The notes: generated from the sequence alone by a model not told the origin. DNA of 54,051 nt from Ramlibacter sp. (GCA_013815685.1 JACDFR010000025.1:1-54051), one strand, 5' to 3'; positions 1-11,494 are shown, numbered from the stretch's first letter. Program-made: numbers and translations.

Positions 1-122
1 CAAAAAGGCCATGCGCCGCGTTGCGAAGCCTTGCCGGACACTGAGTCCGGCTGCGTTTCGCGCCTTGCGCATGACCTTTTTGATCCGCAACGCATCTTGC
101 ATAAATAGTGTGAACAGGCCCT
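1..122 (-). repeat. Truncated copy of a two-hairpin inverted-repeat (MITE-like) element
   Basis: Read on the minus strand, this stretch is nearly identical to the left half of the complete element at 52063-52329: the terminal repeat AGGG-CCTGTTCACACTA (96-122), then the arm pair CAAAAAGGYCATGCGC / GCGCATGGCCTTTTTG around an inner GCCGGAC/GTCCGGC stem. The copy runs off the window's left edge, so its second half is not visible. The outer end of its terminal repeat overlaps the first two bases of the glcE stop codon complement (121-123). No open frame is carried, so it would depend on a transposase elsewhere if it is mobile. Confidence 0.8.
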
Positions 123-1215
123 AGAGATCCGGGTAGAGGCGCCCGCGGTTGAAGATTCCGGCCGGATCGAACTCGCGCTTGAGTTCGCGGTGGATGCGTT
201 CCAGCGGCGCCGACAGGGGCGTGAACCGGGACACGGCCGCACGGCGACCGCTTGCCGCGGCGAACAGCGTGGCATGGCCACCGACGCGCCCCGCGGCCTC
301 GCGCAGGCGCTGCGCATCCGCGGCTTCGGCCCGGACCCAGCGCTGGCCGCCGTGCCATTCGATCAGCGGCGGCTCGGGCAAATCCATCACTGGCGCCGTT
401 TGCGGCACCGACAGGCGCCAGAGGTCGCGTTGCTCGCGCGCTTCGAACCACGGCGACTGCTGGTTGCGGTAAAGATCCCAGTGCCGCGCCGCCTGCGACT
501 CGTCCTGGCGCTCGCCGCCGAGTGTCTTGCATGCGCCCTCCACAGCAGCGGCGGCGCCGCGCAGCCGCAGGTACAAGGTCTTAAGCCCTGCTTCGTCCAG
601 CCAGCAGCTGGCGTTCAGCGGCACCGGCCGGCCACCCCAGTCATTGAGCCGGCGCAGCGCATCGGCCTGGCCCAGTTCGAACTTGAGGGTGGCCTGCGCG
701 GGCGCGACGGCCAATACCTTCAGGCTGACCTCGGCGATCAAGCCCAAGGTGCCGAGCGCACCGGCCATCAGCCGGGAGACGTCGTAGCCGGCAACGTTTT
801 TCATGACCTGCCCGCCGAAGGTCAGCAGCTCGCCGCGGCCGTTGACCAGGGTGAGCCCGAGGACGAAGTCGCGCACCGCCCCCGCGCTGGCCCGGGCCGG
901 GCCGCTCAGTCCCGCCGCGACCATGCCGCCCACGGTGGCGCCGCCCCCGAAGTGGGGCGGCTCGAACGGCAGGCACTGGCCGCACTCGGCCAGGACTGCT
1001 TCCAGCTCGGCCAGCGGTGTGCCGGCGCGCGCCGAGACGACGAGCTCGGTCGGCTCGTAGCTGGTAACTCCCGTCCAGGGCGTGGTGTCCAGCAGCTCGC
1101 CTTGCGGCGGCTCGCCATGGAAATCCTTGCTGCCCCCCCCGCGCAGGCGCAGCGGTGTCGCACTGCCCGCGGCTGCGCGTATGCGCTCGATCATCGAGTC
1201 AAGGATCGTCTCCAT
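121..1215 (-). CDS. glcE: Glycolate oxidase FAD-binding subunit GlcE
   Basis: A 364-residue protein of the family that works with GlcD and GlcF to oxidise glycolate to glyoxylate at the membrane, feeding electrons to the respiratory chain. The N-terminal half is a PCMH-type FAD domain: LRLRGGGSKDFHG near residue 25, ELVVSARAGTPLAELE near 58, and a glycine-rich GGATVGGMVAAGLSGP near 90. The C-terminus FDPAGIFNRGRLYPDL is the usual ending of this family, so the protein looks complete. GlcD and GlcF are not in the window; glcF would be expected just left of position 1, where a repeat element has inserted immediately after the stop codon. Confidence 0.9.
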   Translation of the reverse strand: METILDSMIERIRAAAGSATPLRLRGGGSKDFHGEPPQGELLDTTPWTGVTSYEPTELVVSARAGTPLAELEAVLAECGQCLPFEPPHFGGGATVGGMVAAGLSGPARASAGAVRDFVLGLTLVNGRGELLTFGGQVMKNVAGYDVSRLMAGALGTLGLIAEVSLKVLAVAPAQATLKFELGQADALRRLNDWGGRPVPLNASCWLDEAGLKTLYLRLRGAAAAVEGACKTLGGERQDESQAARHWDLYRNQQSPWFEAREQRDLWRLSVPQTAPVMDLPEPPLIEWHGGQRWVRAEAADAQRLREAAGRVGGHATLFAAASGRRAAVSRFTPLSAPLERIHRELKREFDPAGIFNRGRLYPDL

Positions 1216-1265
1216 GCTGCGATGTTAAGGGCCGCCGGACCACGGCGAACTTGATCTTTTCGAAA

Positions 1266-2195
1266 TCAGCCGCTGACGAAATTCACCGGCAGCCCCGGCA
1301 CGTCGACGCGCAGGGCCATCAAGCGGCCCGACAGCGGCAGCGCCTCGAGTTCCTCGGCAGGCCGGTGGTGGCGCGCGCTGGTCACATACAAGGTCTTGAG
1401 GTCGGGGCCGCCGAAACAGGGCATCGTCGGGCAGCGGGCGGGCACGGGCACCTCCTGAAGAAGTTCACCCGCCGGCGAGAACTTGAGCAGGCGCTGGCCT
1501 TCGAACATCGCCACCCAGTAGTTGCCCTGTGCATCCACAGCGGCGCCATCGGGCCGGCCGCCGTAGCCGGGCTCGCCCGGCCGCCAGCCCGCGGGCTTGC
1601 CGGGGAATTGCTGGAACACCCGGTGGCGGCTCATCGCATTGCTGGGGCCGTCCCAGTCCCAGGCATGGATCACGTGGTGGGGCGTGTCGGACCAGTACAC
1701 CGTGGACCCATCGGGTGACCACGCCAGGCCGTTGGCAATGACCGCGTTATGGGCCTTCACCTCGATCAGCGGCTCGCCGCCCTGGCCATTCGACTCGCGC
1801 AGGTCGATGGAGTACAGCTCGGCTTTGCGCGCATCGCGCGGCTCGTACATGGTTCCGGCCCAGAAGCGCCCCAGCGGGTCGGCTTTGCCGTCGTTGAAGC
1901 GCGTCGTGGCCAGGTCGTGGCTGAACCGGGCGACCAGGCTGAGCGGGCCGCCCCAGCCGTGCGCCCGGTAAACGCCGTCGCGCAAGGCAACCACCAGGCC
2001 GCCGCCGCGCAGGGGCGCGATGCATCCCGGCTCCGACGGCATGGCCCAGCTCTGCAATTCGCCGATGCCGGGGTCGACCCGGCGTATCTGAAGCGCCGGG
2101 ATGTCGACCCAATACAGCAGGCCCTCATCCGGATGCCAGAAGGGCGATTCGCCCAATTGGTCGGGCACTTCGACCACGGCCGTCCAGCTGTTCAT
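1266..2195 (-). CDS. SMP-30/gluconolactonase-family lactonase
   Basis: A 309-residue six-bladed beta-propeller of the SMP-30/gluconolactonase/LRE family, metal-dependent hydrolases that open sugar lactones. Family signatures visible are GESPFWHPDEGLLYWVDI near residue 15, the RFNDGKADPLGRFWAGTM metal-site segment near 98, NGLAWSPDGSTVYWSDT near 153 and PDGAAVDAQGNYWVA near 215. The ATG at 2195 follows a GGAGCGAG purine tract. It lies 50 bp upstream of glcE on the same strand and could be cotranscribed. The exact sugar is not readable from sequence; L-arabinonolactone or gluconolactone are the usual substrates. Confidence 0.85.
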   Translation of the reverse strand: MNSWTAVVEVPDQLGESPFWHPDEGLLYWVDIPALQIRRVDPGIGELQSWAMPSEPGCIAPLRGGGLVVALRDGVYRAHGWGGPLSLVARFSHDLATTRFNDGKADPLGRFWAGTMYEPRDARKAELYSIDLRESNGQGGEPLIEVKAHNAVIANGLAWSPDGSTVYWSDTPHHVIHAWDWDGPSNAMSRHRVFQQFPGKPAGWRPGEPGYGGRPDGAAVDAQGNYWVAMFEGQRLLKFSPAGELLQEVPVPARCPTMPCFGGPDLKTLYVTSARHHRPAEELEALPLSGRLMALRVDVPGLPVNFVSG

Positions 2196-2441
2196 GTCGC
2201 TCGCTCCACTTCAATAGTCATCTGGGCGCTGATCGCGGCGGAGCGCAACACGGGGTCGCCGTCGAGCCACAGCCCGCCCACGCAGTCCCCAGCCGCGGGT
2301 GCGGCTCGCACACCGGCGCACCCGCCTGAAGTTGAACCATGCTTTCGCTCACGTTTCCTGCGCCGATTGTGCCCGCACCAGGGCCCAAGGGACCCGTGCG
2401 GGTACAAACCGGTAACATACCGCCGACGCTTGGAAAAGGCC

Positions 2442-3113
2442 ATGCCGGACAAACAGGAAAGTGCATTGAATGCCGCTGCGCACTGGCAGGTGGAAGCCGC
2501 CCGCTACGCGCTGTTGCGGCGGCTGGCCTTCGCTATGCGGCACCACATGGTGGTTCACCTCCAGCCCATCGGGATGATCACCGAAGTGATGGAGCGGCGG
2601 CTGCAATCGCCGGCGCCCGACCTCGCGCAGGTGCACGAAAGCATGACCCGGATCAATGGCTTCTCGCGCGCCGCGGTTCAGTCCTGCCTGGACGTGGTGT
2701 CATGGCTCGCCCCCGAAGACGGCGCCATGGTGGCATTCGACGCCGGCGTCGGCGAGTGCCTGGCGCTGCTGCGCAGCAGCTTCAACTTCCGCGGCTTCAC
2801 GCTCAAGGATGAAGTCGGCCACCTTTCGGTGCCGGTGCCGCGCGCGGGCGTGCGAAACGTGCTGCCCGGCTGCCTGCTGGCGCTGACGGACCGCGCCGGC
2901 TCGCCTGCCGACCTGGCGCTCTCGGCACAAGCCGGTGCGGGCGAAGTCGAGCTCGTGGTGGAAGTACGGCCCGGCCAGGGCTCCGCCGGTTTCGCCGGCG
3001 AGCCGCCCTATCGCCTGCTGGAATGGCGCGAGGTCGAGGCCCTCGCCCGTGCCGACGGTGTGGGCCTCGAACGCGCCGGTGAGCGCGTACAGCTGCGCTT
3101 TCCGGGCGCCTGA
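2442..3113 (+). CDS. Orphan protein with histidine-kinase-like H-box helix
   Basis: A 223-residue soluble protein. The N-terminal helix ALLRRLAFAMRHHMVVHLQPIGMI (about residues 19-42) is laid out like the dimerisation helix of a histidine kinase, with a His in the right context and a following heptad-like helix. I see no N, G1 or G2 box, so a catalytic ATPase domain is absent or very degenerate. It could be a histidine phosphotransfer-like or regulatory protein, but this is inference. The long frame continues upstream antisense to the SMP-30 gene; I chose the ATG at 2442 because the kinase-like sequence begins there. It converges on amtB, whose terminator lies just beyond the stop. Confidence 0.55.
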   Translation: MPDKQESALNAAAHWQVEAARYALLRRLAFAMRHHMVVHLQPIGMITEVMERRLQSPAPDLAQVHESMTRINGFSRAAVQSCLDVVSWLAPEDGAMVAFDAGVGECLALLRSSFNFRGFTLKDEVGHLSVPVPRAGVRNVLPGCLLALTDRAGSPADLALSAQAGAGEVELVVEVRPGQGSAGFAGEPPYRLLEWREVEALARADGVGLERAGERVQLRFPGA

Positions 3114-3151
3114 AAGAAAAAAAGGCCCGCGGAGCGGGTGCGCCGCGGGCC
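3114..3151 (-). terminator. Rho-independent terminator of the amtB operon
   Basis: A perfect 9-bp stem GGCCCGCGG (3124-3132) / CCGCGGGCC (3143-3151) with a 10-nt loop is followed, on the minus strand, by a run of T residues (complement of 3114-3123). It sits about 65 bp past the amtB stop and directly abuts the end of the converging gene. Confidence 0.85.
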
Positions 3152-3216
3152 GAACATCCAAGGAGAACTCGCTTTCTATCGGGATGCCGCGGCAGTCGTG
3201 CCGCGGCGCAGTTGAC

Positions 3217-4791
<1,575 letters not shown>

Positions 4792-4825
4792 GTTCGTTTC
4801 TTTGTCGGTTATGGAGGGGCCGCCG

Positions 4826-5949
<1,124 letters not shown>

Positions 5950-5984
5950 TGAGTTCTCCTGAAGAAGGGGGTGACTGAGCTCTA

Positions 5985-6000
5985 AGCAGGAGCCGTGCCA
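5985..6000 (-). promoter_or_regulatory. Sigma-54 promoter of the porin-glnK-amtB operon
   Basis: On the minus strand the sequence is TGGCACGGCTCCTGCT, which matches the -24/-12 consensus TGGCAC-N5-TTGCW at all but one position. It lies about 36-51 bp upstream of the GTG start of the porin gene, leaving a short leader. Confidence 0.8.
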
Positions 6001-6077
6001 TAAATAAGTCACAAGGCCGTCCCGACGGTGCACGCAGGACGAGTCCGCGCCGTTGAGCTTGTGCATGGCAGCAGCCC

Positions 6078-6092
6078 GCACTGGCTTGGTGC
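6078..6092. promoter_or_regulatory. NtrC-type enhancer site
   Basis: GCACTGGCTTGGTGC matches the NtrC consensus GCACCA-N3-TGGTGC at 10 of 12 fixed positions. It is centred about 90 bp upstream of the sigma-54 element, the usual enhancer distance. The site also lies just upstream of comM, but comM has no visible sigma-54 promoter. Confidence 0.65.
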
Positions 6093-6128
6093 GGCGCTGC
6101 ATGCACCTGAATGGGGAGGGATCCTTCA

Positions 6129-7658
6129 ATGAGTCTGTCTTTGGTGCAAAGCCGCGTCCTGGTCGGCTTGCAGGCTGCGGCCGTCACAGTGGAAGTGCAT
6201 CTCGCCAACGGCCTGCCCGCGTTCACGCTGGTCGGTCTGGCCGATGTCGAGGTCAAGGAGGCTCGCGAGCGGGTGCGCTCTGCCTTGCAAAACAGCGGCC
6301 TGGAGTTTCCGCACAACAAGCGGATCACCGTCAATCTGGCGCCTGCCGACCTGCCCAAGGATTCGGGCCGGTTCGATTTGCCCATCGCCCTGGGCATCCT
6401 GGCGGCCAGCGGCCAGGTGGATGCCGCCCGGCTGGCCGGCTGGGAATTCGCCGGCGAGCTGTCCCTGTCCGGCGACTTGCGGCCGGTGCGCGGGGCCCTG
6501 GCCATGAGCCTGGCGCTGCACAGCGCGGGCGGCACCGCCAAGCTGGTGTTGCCCGCCGGAAGCGCCGAGGAGGCCGCATTGGTGCCGCAGGCCCAGGTGT
6601 ATCGCGCCAACCACCTGCTCGATGTGGTGCGCCAATTCCTGCCGGGTCTCGAGCCCGAACCCGGCGACGGCTGGAGCCGTGTCGTCGCACAGCCATCGAC
6701 GGCCGCCGCGAACTATCCCGATCTGGCCGATGTCAAGGGCCAGCACAGCGCCAAGCGCGCGCTGGAAATCGCGGCGGCGGGCGGCCACGGCCTGCTGCTG
6801 CTCGGCCCGCCGGGCTCTGGCAAGTCGATGCTGGCCCAGCGGTTCAGCGGGCTGCTGCCGCCCATGACGGTGGAAGAAGCCCTGGAGAGTGCCGCCATCG
6901 CGAGCCTGGCGGGCCGCTTCTCGCTGCAGCGCTGGGGCCTGCGGCCCACCTGCAGCCCTCATCACACGGCAAGCGCCGTGGCCCTGGTGGGCGGCGGCTC
7001 GCCGCCCAGGCCCGGCGAAATTTCCCTGGCTCACAACGGCGTGCTGTTCCTCGACGAAATGCCCGAGTTCCCCCGCGCCGCCCTGGAAGCACTGCGCGAG
7101 CCGCTCGAGACCGGGCTCATCACGATATCGCGCGCGGCCCGGCGGGCGGAGTTTCCGGCGCGGTTCCAGTTTGTGGGCGCGATGAACCCGTGCCCCTGCG
7201 GTTGGCGCGGCTCCACGCAGAAGGCCTGCCGCTGCACGCCCGATCAAGTAGCGCGTTACCAGGGGAAGCTCTCCGGCCCGCTGCTCGATCGCATCGACCT
7301 GCATGTGGAAGTGCCCACCATCCCGCCGGAGCAACTGCTGAATGCCCCGGCGGGCGAGTCGACCGGCGCGATCCGCCAGCGCTGCGAGGCGGCACGCGAA
7401 CGTGCCATGCAACGCCAGGGCAAGACCAACCAGGCGCTGCATGGCAAGGAGATCGACCAGCATGCGGGGCTCGACGATGCGGCGCTGAAATTCCTCAACA
7501 TCGCCGCGGCGCGATTGGGCTGGAGCTCGCGTTCCACGCATCGCGCGTTGAAGGTGGCGCGCACGATCGCCGACCTGGCCGGTGCGGCGACCACGCAGGT
7601 GGCGCACGTGGCCGAGGCGGTGCAGTACCGGCGGGCGCTCGGTGCGAGTGACGTATGA
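6129..7658 (+). CDS. comM: YifB/ComM-family AAA+ Mg-chelatase-like ATPase
   Basis: A 509-residue protein: an N-terminal Lon-protease-like fold (AFTLVGLADVEVKEARERVRSAL, residues ~30-55), a central Mg-chelatase AAA+ domain (Walker A LLLGPPGSGKSML near 222, Walker B NGVLFLDEMPEF near 303) and a C-terminal Mg-chelatase lid. ComM is a hexameric helicase that promotes branch migration of incoming DNA during natural transformation. ATG 6129 follows a GGGGAGGG tract. A 71-bp stretch of this gene (6795-6865, the Walker A region) is present a second time at 13163-13233. Confidence 0.93.
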   Translation: MSLSLVQSRVLVGLQAAAVTVEVHLANGLPAFTLVGLADVEVKEARERVRSALQNSGLEFPHNKRITVNLAPADLPKDSGRFDLPIALGILAASGQVDAARLAGWEFAGELSLSGDLRPVRGALAMSLALHSAGGTAKLVLPAGSAEEAALVPQAQVYRANHLLDVVRQFLPGLEPEPGDGWSRVVAQPSTAAANYPDLADVKGQHSAKRALEIAAAGGHGLLLLGPPGSGKSMLAQRFSGLLPPMTVEEALESAAIASLAGRFSLQRWGLRPTCSPHHTASAVALVGGGSPPRPGEISLAHNGVLFLDEMPEFPRAALEALREPLETGLITISRAARRAEFPARFQFVGAMNPCPCGWRGSTQKACRCTPDQVARYQGKLSGPLLDRIDLHVEVPTIPPEQLLNAPAGESTGAIRQRCEAARERAMQRQGKTNQALHGKEIDQHAGLDDAALKFLNIAAARLGWSSRSTHRALKVARTIADLAGAATTQVAHVAEAVQYRRALGASDV

Positions 7659-7684
7659 CGCATGACGCATGACGCATGACGCAT
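7650..7684. repeat. Heptanucleotide tandem repeat over the comM stop codon
   Basis: Five consecutive copies of GACGCAT (the first is GACGTAT) begin in the last codons of comM and run into the intergenic space. Every copy contains a TGA across its junction with the next, and the comM stop itself is formed at the first junction. Confidence 0.9.
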
Positions 7685-7744
7685 GACGACGGTTCGCAAT
7701 CGTGGAAACACCGGTAACATGTTCGGCCATCGAAGGAGATGAGG

Positions 7745-9367
7745 ATGATTCCATCTTTCAGGACTCGTCGCCGGGAACCGGCCCGGCTGGGTGCCGCCCT
7801 GGTCTTGCCGTGGTTCCTGGCCGGCTGCGTCGGCATGGCCCCCGCTTCTGCGCCGGTGGCGTGCGGCGTCGCCGGGCCCGACATCGCCTGCACCCGGCAC
7901 GGGGCGATCCGCGGCGTGGCCGAAGGCGACACGCTCGCGTTCAAGGGGATTCCATACGCGCAGCCTCCGGTGGCTGCGCTGCGCTGGCGAGCGCCGGAGC
8001 CGCCCGGCCCCTGGGCGGGACTGCGCGATGGCAGCCAGTTCGGCGCCATCTGTCCGCAACTGGCCGGCGCCGAGGTGGTGGGCAACGAAGATTGCCTGAC
8101 CTTGAACATCTGGCGCCCGCGCCAGGCCGAGGGCGGCCCGCTGCCGGTGATGGTCTTTCTCACCGGCGGCGGCAATCACGCCTACTCCGGACAGGGCGCG
8201 GCCTTGTTCGGCGGCGTGAACTACAACGGCCACCTGCTCGCATCCAAGGGTGCGATCTATGTGAGCTTCAACAACCGCCTGGGCGCGCTCGGCTTCCTCG
8301 CGCATCCGGCCCTCAGCGCCGAGCACCCGCGCAAGATCTCGGGCAACTACGGCAACCTGGACCAGATCGCCATGCTGCGCTGGCTGCAGCAGAACATCGC
8401 CGCATTCGGCGGCGATCCCAAGCGGGTGTTCCTGTTCGGGACGTCCGCCGACGGCGGCAGCATCTGCGCGCTCATGACGGCCCCGGCCGCACGCGGCCTG
8501 TTCCACGGCGCTTCGCTGCAAAGCAGCGTGCCGACCGGCTGCGAAATGCCGACCCTGGCCGAGGCCGAGGCCGGCACCGGCCGCACCGTCGAGCGCGCGC
8601 TCGGCTGCGGTGCCGACACGGCAGCTTGTCTTCGCGGCAAGAGCACGGCCGAGGTCGTGCGGGCGCTGCCCGGCACATTCGGCGTGCTGCCGCGCCTGTA
8701 CGGGCCGAATGTGGACGGCCAGGTGTTTCCGGAGCAGCCCCTGGCTGTGATCGCGCGCGGCGCGCATGCCCACATGCCCGTGATCATCGGCAACTCCACC
8801 GAGGAGACGAACCTGTTCGTCAACGGCTTGGGACCGGTCACCGATGGCGCGAGCTACGACGCGGCGTTGGCGCGGGTGTTCGGCGCCGTAGCGGTGGCGC
8901 GGATCCGCGGCGTGTACCCGCCGCAGGCCTTCCCCAGCCCGCGCCATGCGCTGGTAAAACTGACCACCGACGCATTTTTTACCTGCCAGAGCCGCCGGGT
9001 GGCCGGTGTGCTGTCCAAGTCGCAGCGCGAGCCGGTGTATCGCTACCTGTTTGCCCATGCGCTCGAGAACGACCCCGAACAAAAGGCGCTGGGCGCCGTG
9101 CACACGATAGAGCACGCGTTCCTGTTCGCCTGGGAAGGCAAATACAAGCCAACGGACACCGACCTTGCGATCCAGCGCCTGATGACCGGCCATTGGACCG
9201 AGCTTTCGCGCAGCGGCTCGTTGGCCGGTGCGCGCCCGGCCTGGCCGGCCTCGGCGCCCAATGACGATTACCTCGTGATCGCCACGGCACCTGCGCTGGG
9301 GTCCGGCGGCGCCGATGCGCAGTGCGGTTTCTGGGACACTTTCCCGCTGCCGTGGCCGCACTTGTAG
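7745..9367 (+). CDS. Type-B carboxylesterase lipoprotein with altered nucleophile elbow
   Basis: A 540-residue alpha/beta hydrolase of the carboxylesterase-B/para-nitrobenzyl-esterase family. A lipoprotein signal ends LPWFLAGC. Family landmarks follow: GIPYAQPPVAALRWRAPEPP, EDCLTLNIWRP, the oxyanion region FLTGGGNHAYSG, a glutamate in GNSTEETNL and the catalytic His in GAVHTIEHAF. The nucleophile elbow reads FGTSADGGS (Ser at about 234) where most members have GESAGG, so the second Gly of GxSxG is Asp. Two in-frame ATGs occur; 7745 is chosen because AAGGAG is six bases upstream of it but abuts the other (7739). Substrate unknown. Confidence 0.85.
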   Translation: MIPSFRTRRREPARLGAALVLPWFLAGCVGMAPASAPVACGVAGPDIACTRHGAIRGVAEGDTLAFKGIPYAQPPVAALRWRAPEPPGPWAGLRDGSQFGAICPQLAGAEVVGNEDCLTLNIWRPRQAEGGPLPVMVFLTGGGNHAYSGQGAALFGGVNYNGHLLASKGAIYVSFNNRLGALGFLAHPALSAEHPRKISGNYGNLDQIAMLRWLQQNIAAFGGDPKRVFLFGTSADGGSICALMTAPAARGLFHGASLQSSVPTGCEMPTLAEAEAGTGRTVERALGCGADTAACLRGKSTAEVVRALPGTFGVLPRLYGPNVDGQVFPEQPLAVIARGAHAHMPVIIGNSTEETNLFVNGLGPVTDGASYDAALARVFGAVAVARIRGVYPPQAFPSPRHALVKLTTDAFFTCQSRRVAGVLSKSQREPVYRYLFAHALENDPEQKALGAVHTIEHAFLFAWEGKYKPTDTDLAIQRLMTGHWTELSRSGSLAGARPAWPASAPNDDYLVIATAPALGSGGADAQCGFWDTFPLPWPHL

Positions 9368-9383
9368 CCGGCCCGGTCGTACC

Positions 9384-11492
9384 TCAGGCCGCGAGGCGCT
9401 CCAGCAATCGGTTGAGCTCGACCAGGTCTACCGGCTTGATCAGGTGGGCATCGAAGCCGGCCAACTGCGATCGCTCGCGATCGCTCGCCTGGCCGTAGCC
9501 GGTCAGGGCGATGAACTTCGCGCCTTCGGTTCCGGGCAGTTCGCGAAGCCTGCCCGCCAGCTCGATGCCGTCCATGCCCGGCAGCCCGATGTCCAGGACG
9601 AATATCCGGGCGGGCTGGGCACCGGCCAGTTCCAGCGCCGCCACGCCGTCGAACGCGACCCGAACGTCGTGCCCTTCCATCCGCAACACGGCCGCCAGGG
9701 TCTGCGCGGCGTCGACGTTGTCGTCGACGACCAGTACGTTGGCGCGGGTGCGCGAGTCTGCGCCGCTTGCGGGCGACACGCCGGGGGGCTCTTGCGGCTC
9801 GGCTGCACGCGGCAGAACGACGGTCATAACAGCGCCCTTGCCCACGCCTTCGCTCGCCGCCGCAACGCTTCCGCCATGCAGCTCCACCAGGTTCTTCACC
9901 AGGGCCAGGCCCAGGCCAAGGCCACCCTGCGCGCGATCCGGCGAGCGCGAGCCCTGTGTGAACAGGTCGAATATCTCGGGCATCAGCTCCGGCGCGATGC
10001 CGGTGCCGTCGTCCGCCACGGTGAGGGTCAGCGCGTGCTCCCCGGCAGCGACCTCCAGCACGATACGCCCGCCTTCCGGCGTGTAGCGCGCCGCGTTGCT
10101 CAGCAGGTTGCTGACGATCTGGACCAGGCGCGCGTGGTCGCCCTGGACGAACATCGGCTCGGGCGGCAAGCGCACCGAGAGCGCGTGGCGGCGCGAGTCG
10201 ATCAGCGGCTGGATCTGATCGACCGCCGCGCCGACCACGCCACGAAAGTCCACTGTGCGCCGGTCCAGGCTCACGAGCCCGCGCGTGACGCGCGACACAT
10301 CGAGCAGATCGTCGATGATCTTGGTCATGTGCCTGGCCTGTCGGGCGATCACGTCGCTGGTGCGCGCGATCTGGGGGTCGGCACCTGAACGCCTCCCGAG
10401 CAGCTCGGCGCCGGTGCTGATCGGCGCGAGCGGGTTGCGCAGCTCGTGGGCCAGCATCGCCAGGAATTCGTCCTTGCGGCGGTCGGCGGTCTTGAGCACG
10501 TCCGTGAGCTGGACCAGCTTTTCTCGCTCGCTCGTGAGTGTCTGGTGCTGTTCGTTGAGCCGGTCCAGCATCTCGTTGATGGACCGCGCCAGACTGGCGA
10601 CCTCGGCGCTTCCGGTCGTGCTCACCCGCTCCCGGCTCAGCCCGGTGCCGATGAACCTGCGGGCGAAGGCCTCCAGTTCGCGCAGGTCGCGCGTGAGCAA
10701 GGAAGCCAGCCAGGCGCCGGCTGGCACCACGGCGCTGAACAGCCCCAGCGCCACCAGGAAGATGGCGAGATACTGGGGCGCGTACGGCCCGGTGGGCTGC
10801 GCCACCGGCAGCGATCCGCTGATGCGGAACTCCAGCGGCTGGAAAACCGCAGGCACCGCCACCGGCGTGGCCGGTGCCAATTCCCCGGCCGGGCGCGGCC
10901 CCCACTCCAGCCGCATTCCCTCGTCAAGACGCATGTCGCGCAGCGCGATCTTGTAGAGCAAGGCCCCTTCCGGAGTCTTGGTGCGGGTGTAGGTGAGGGG
11001 CTCCATCGCCACCAGCTCGAAGTCTCCCTGCTGCGCAAAGATCGCCGCCGCCGCGTGCCCTGCGTCGATATGCTTGCGCAACCACTCCACCTGTGCCGGG
11101 GTGAACTGGGCGCCGGCATTGCCGGCGATTTCGCGCCCCTCGAAGTCGGTGAACACCACCTGCACCGGGATGCCGTTGATCTGGCGGGTACCGTTGAGGA
11201 ACGGCGCGAGATACGTCTCCTTGCCTGCGCTGTCCACCAGCCCGGTGGCCAGGATGGTGCTGCTCGCCATCTCCGCCATGCGCTCCGCCAGCGCGCCCAG
11301 GTTGCTTCCCACCGTGGAGGCGTGGAACAGCCGCTCGCGGGTCGCGAGTTCGCGCAGCGACTCCTCGTGCTCCCGGTCGATCAGCCACCACGCGGCGAGC
11401 GAGGTGACCAGCAGTGCCGCCGCCGCGAGGCCGGCGGCCGCCAGCGCGAAGCGCCGGGCCAAGCCGGAGGGCAGGTGGAACGCAGCGCGCAT
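9384..11492 (-). CDS. Membrane hybrid histidine kinase with receiver domain
   Basis: A 702-residue kinase. Order: membrane helix (~12-36), periplasmic sensor of about 200 residues, second helix (~240-266), HAMP linker (~267-320), HisKA with His349 in LAMLAHELRNPLAP, HATPase (SNLLSNAARYTPEGG, DDGTGIAPE, GGLGLGLALVKNL; ~450-562), and a C-terminal receiver (VLVVDDN; phospho-acceptor Asp634 in VLDIGLPGMDG; Lys in HLIKPVD). Only two bases separate it from the upstream binding-protein gene, so the pair is one transcript and probably coupled in translation. No DNA-binding output protein is encoded next to it. I infer that it responds to the neighbouring periplasmic binding protein. Confidence 0.9.
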   Translation of the reverse strand: MRAAFHLPSGLARRFALAAAGLAAAALLVTSLAAWWLIDREHEESLRELATRERLFHASTVGSNLGALAERMAEMASSTILATGLVDSAGKETYLAPFLNGTRQINGIPVQVVFTDFEGREIAGNAGAQFTPAQVEWLRKHIDAGHAAAAIFAQQGDFELVAMEPLTYTRTKTPEGALLYKIALRDMRLDEGMRLEWGPRPAGELAPATPVAVPAVFQPLEFRISGSLPVAQPTGPYAPQYLAIFLVALGLFSAVVPAGAWLASLLTRDLRELEAFARRFIGTGLSRERVSTTGSAEVASLARSINEMLDRLNEQHQTLTSEREKLVQLTDVLKTADRRKDEFLAMLAHELRNPLAPISTGAELLGRRSGADPQIARTSDVIARQARHMTKIIDDLLDVSRVTRGLVSLDRRTVDFRGVVGAAVDQIQPLIDSRRHALSVRLPPEPMFVQGDHARLVQIVSNLLSNAARYTPEGGRIVLEVAAGEHALTLTVADDGTGIAPELMPEIFDLFTQGSRSPDRAQGGLGLGLALVKNLVELHGGSVAAASEGVGKGAVMTVVLPRAAEPQEPPGVSPASGADSRTRANVLVVDDNVDAAQTLAAVLRMEGHDVRVAFDGVAALELAGAQPARIFVLDIGLPGMDGIELAGRLRELPGTEGAKFIALTGYGQASDRERSQLAGFDAHLIKPVDLVELNRLLERLAA

Positions 11493-11494
11493 TC

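Noticed and set aside
2372..2402. CCCGCAC/GTGCGGG stem before the gene at 2442
   Set aside because: A 7-bp GC stem with a 17-nt loop is expected by chance in this composition and has no T-run.
6053..7651. Long alternative frames over comM and the esterase on both strands
   Set aside because: Arg/Gly/Ala-rich translations typical of out-of-frame reading in GC-rich genes; the in-frame proteins are clear.
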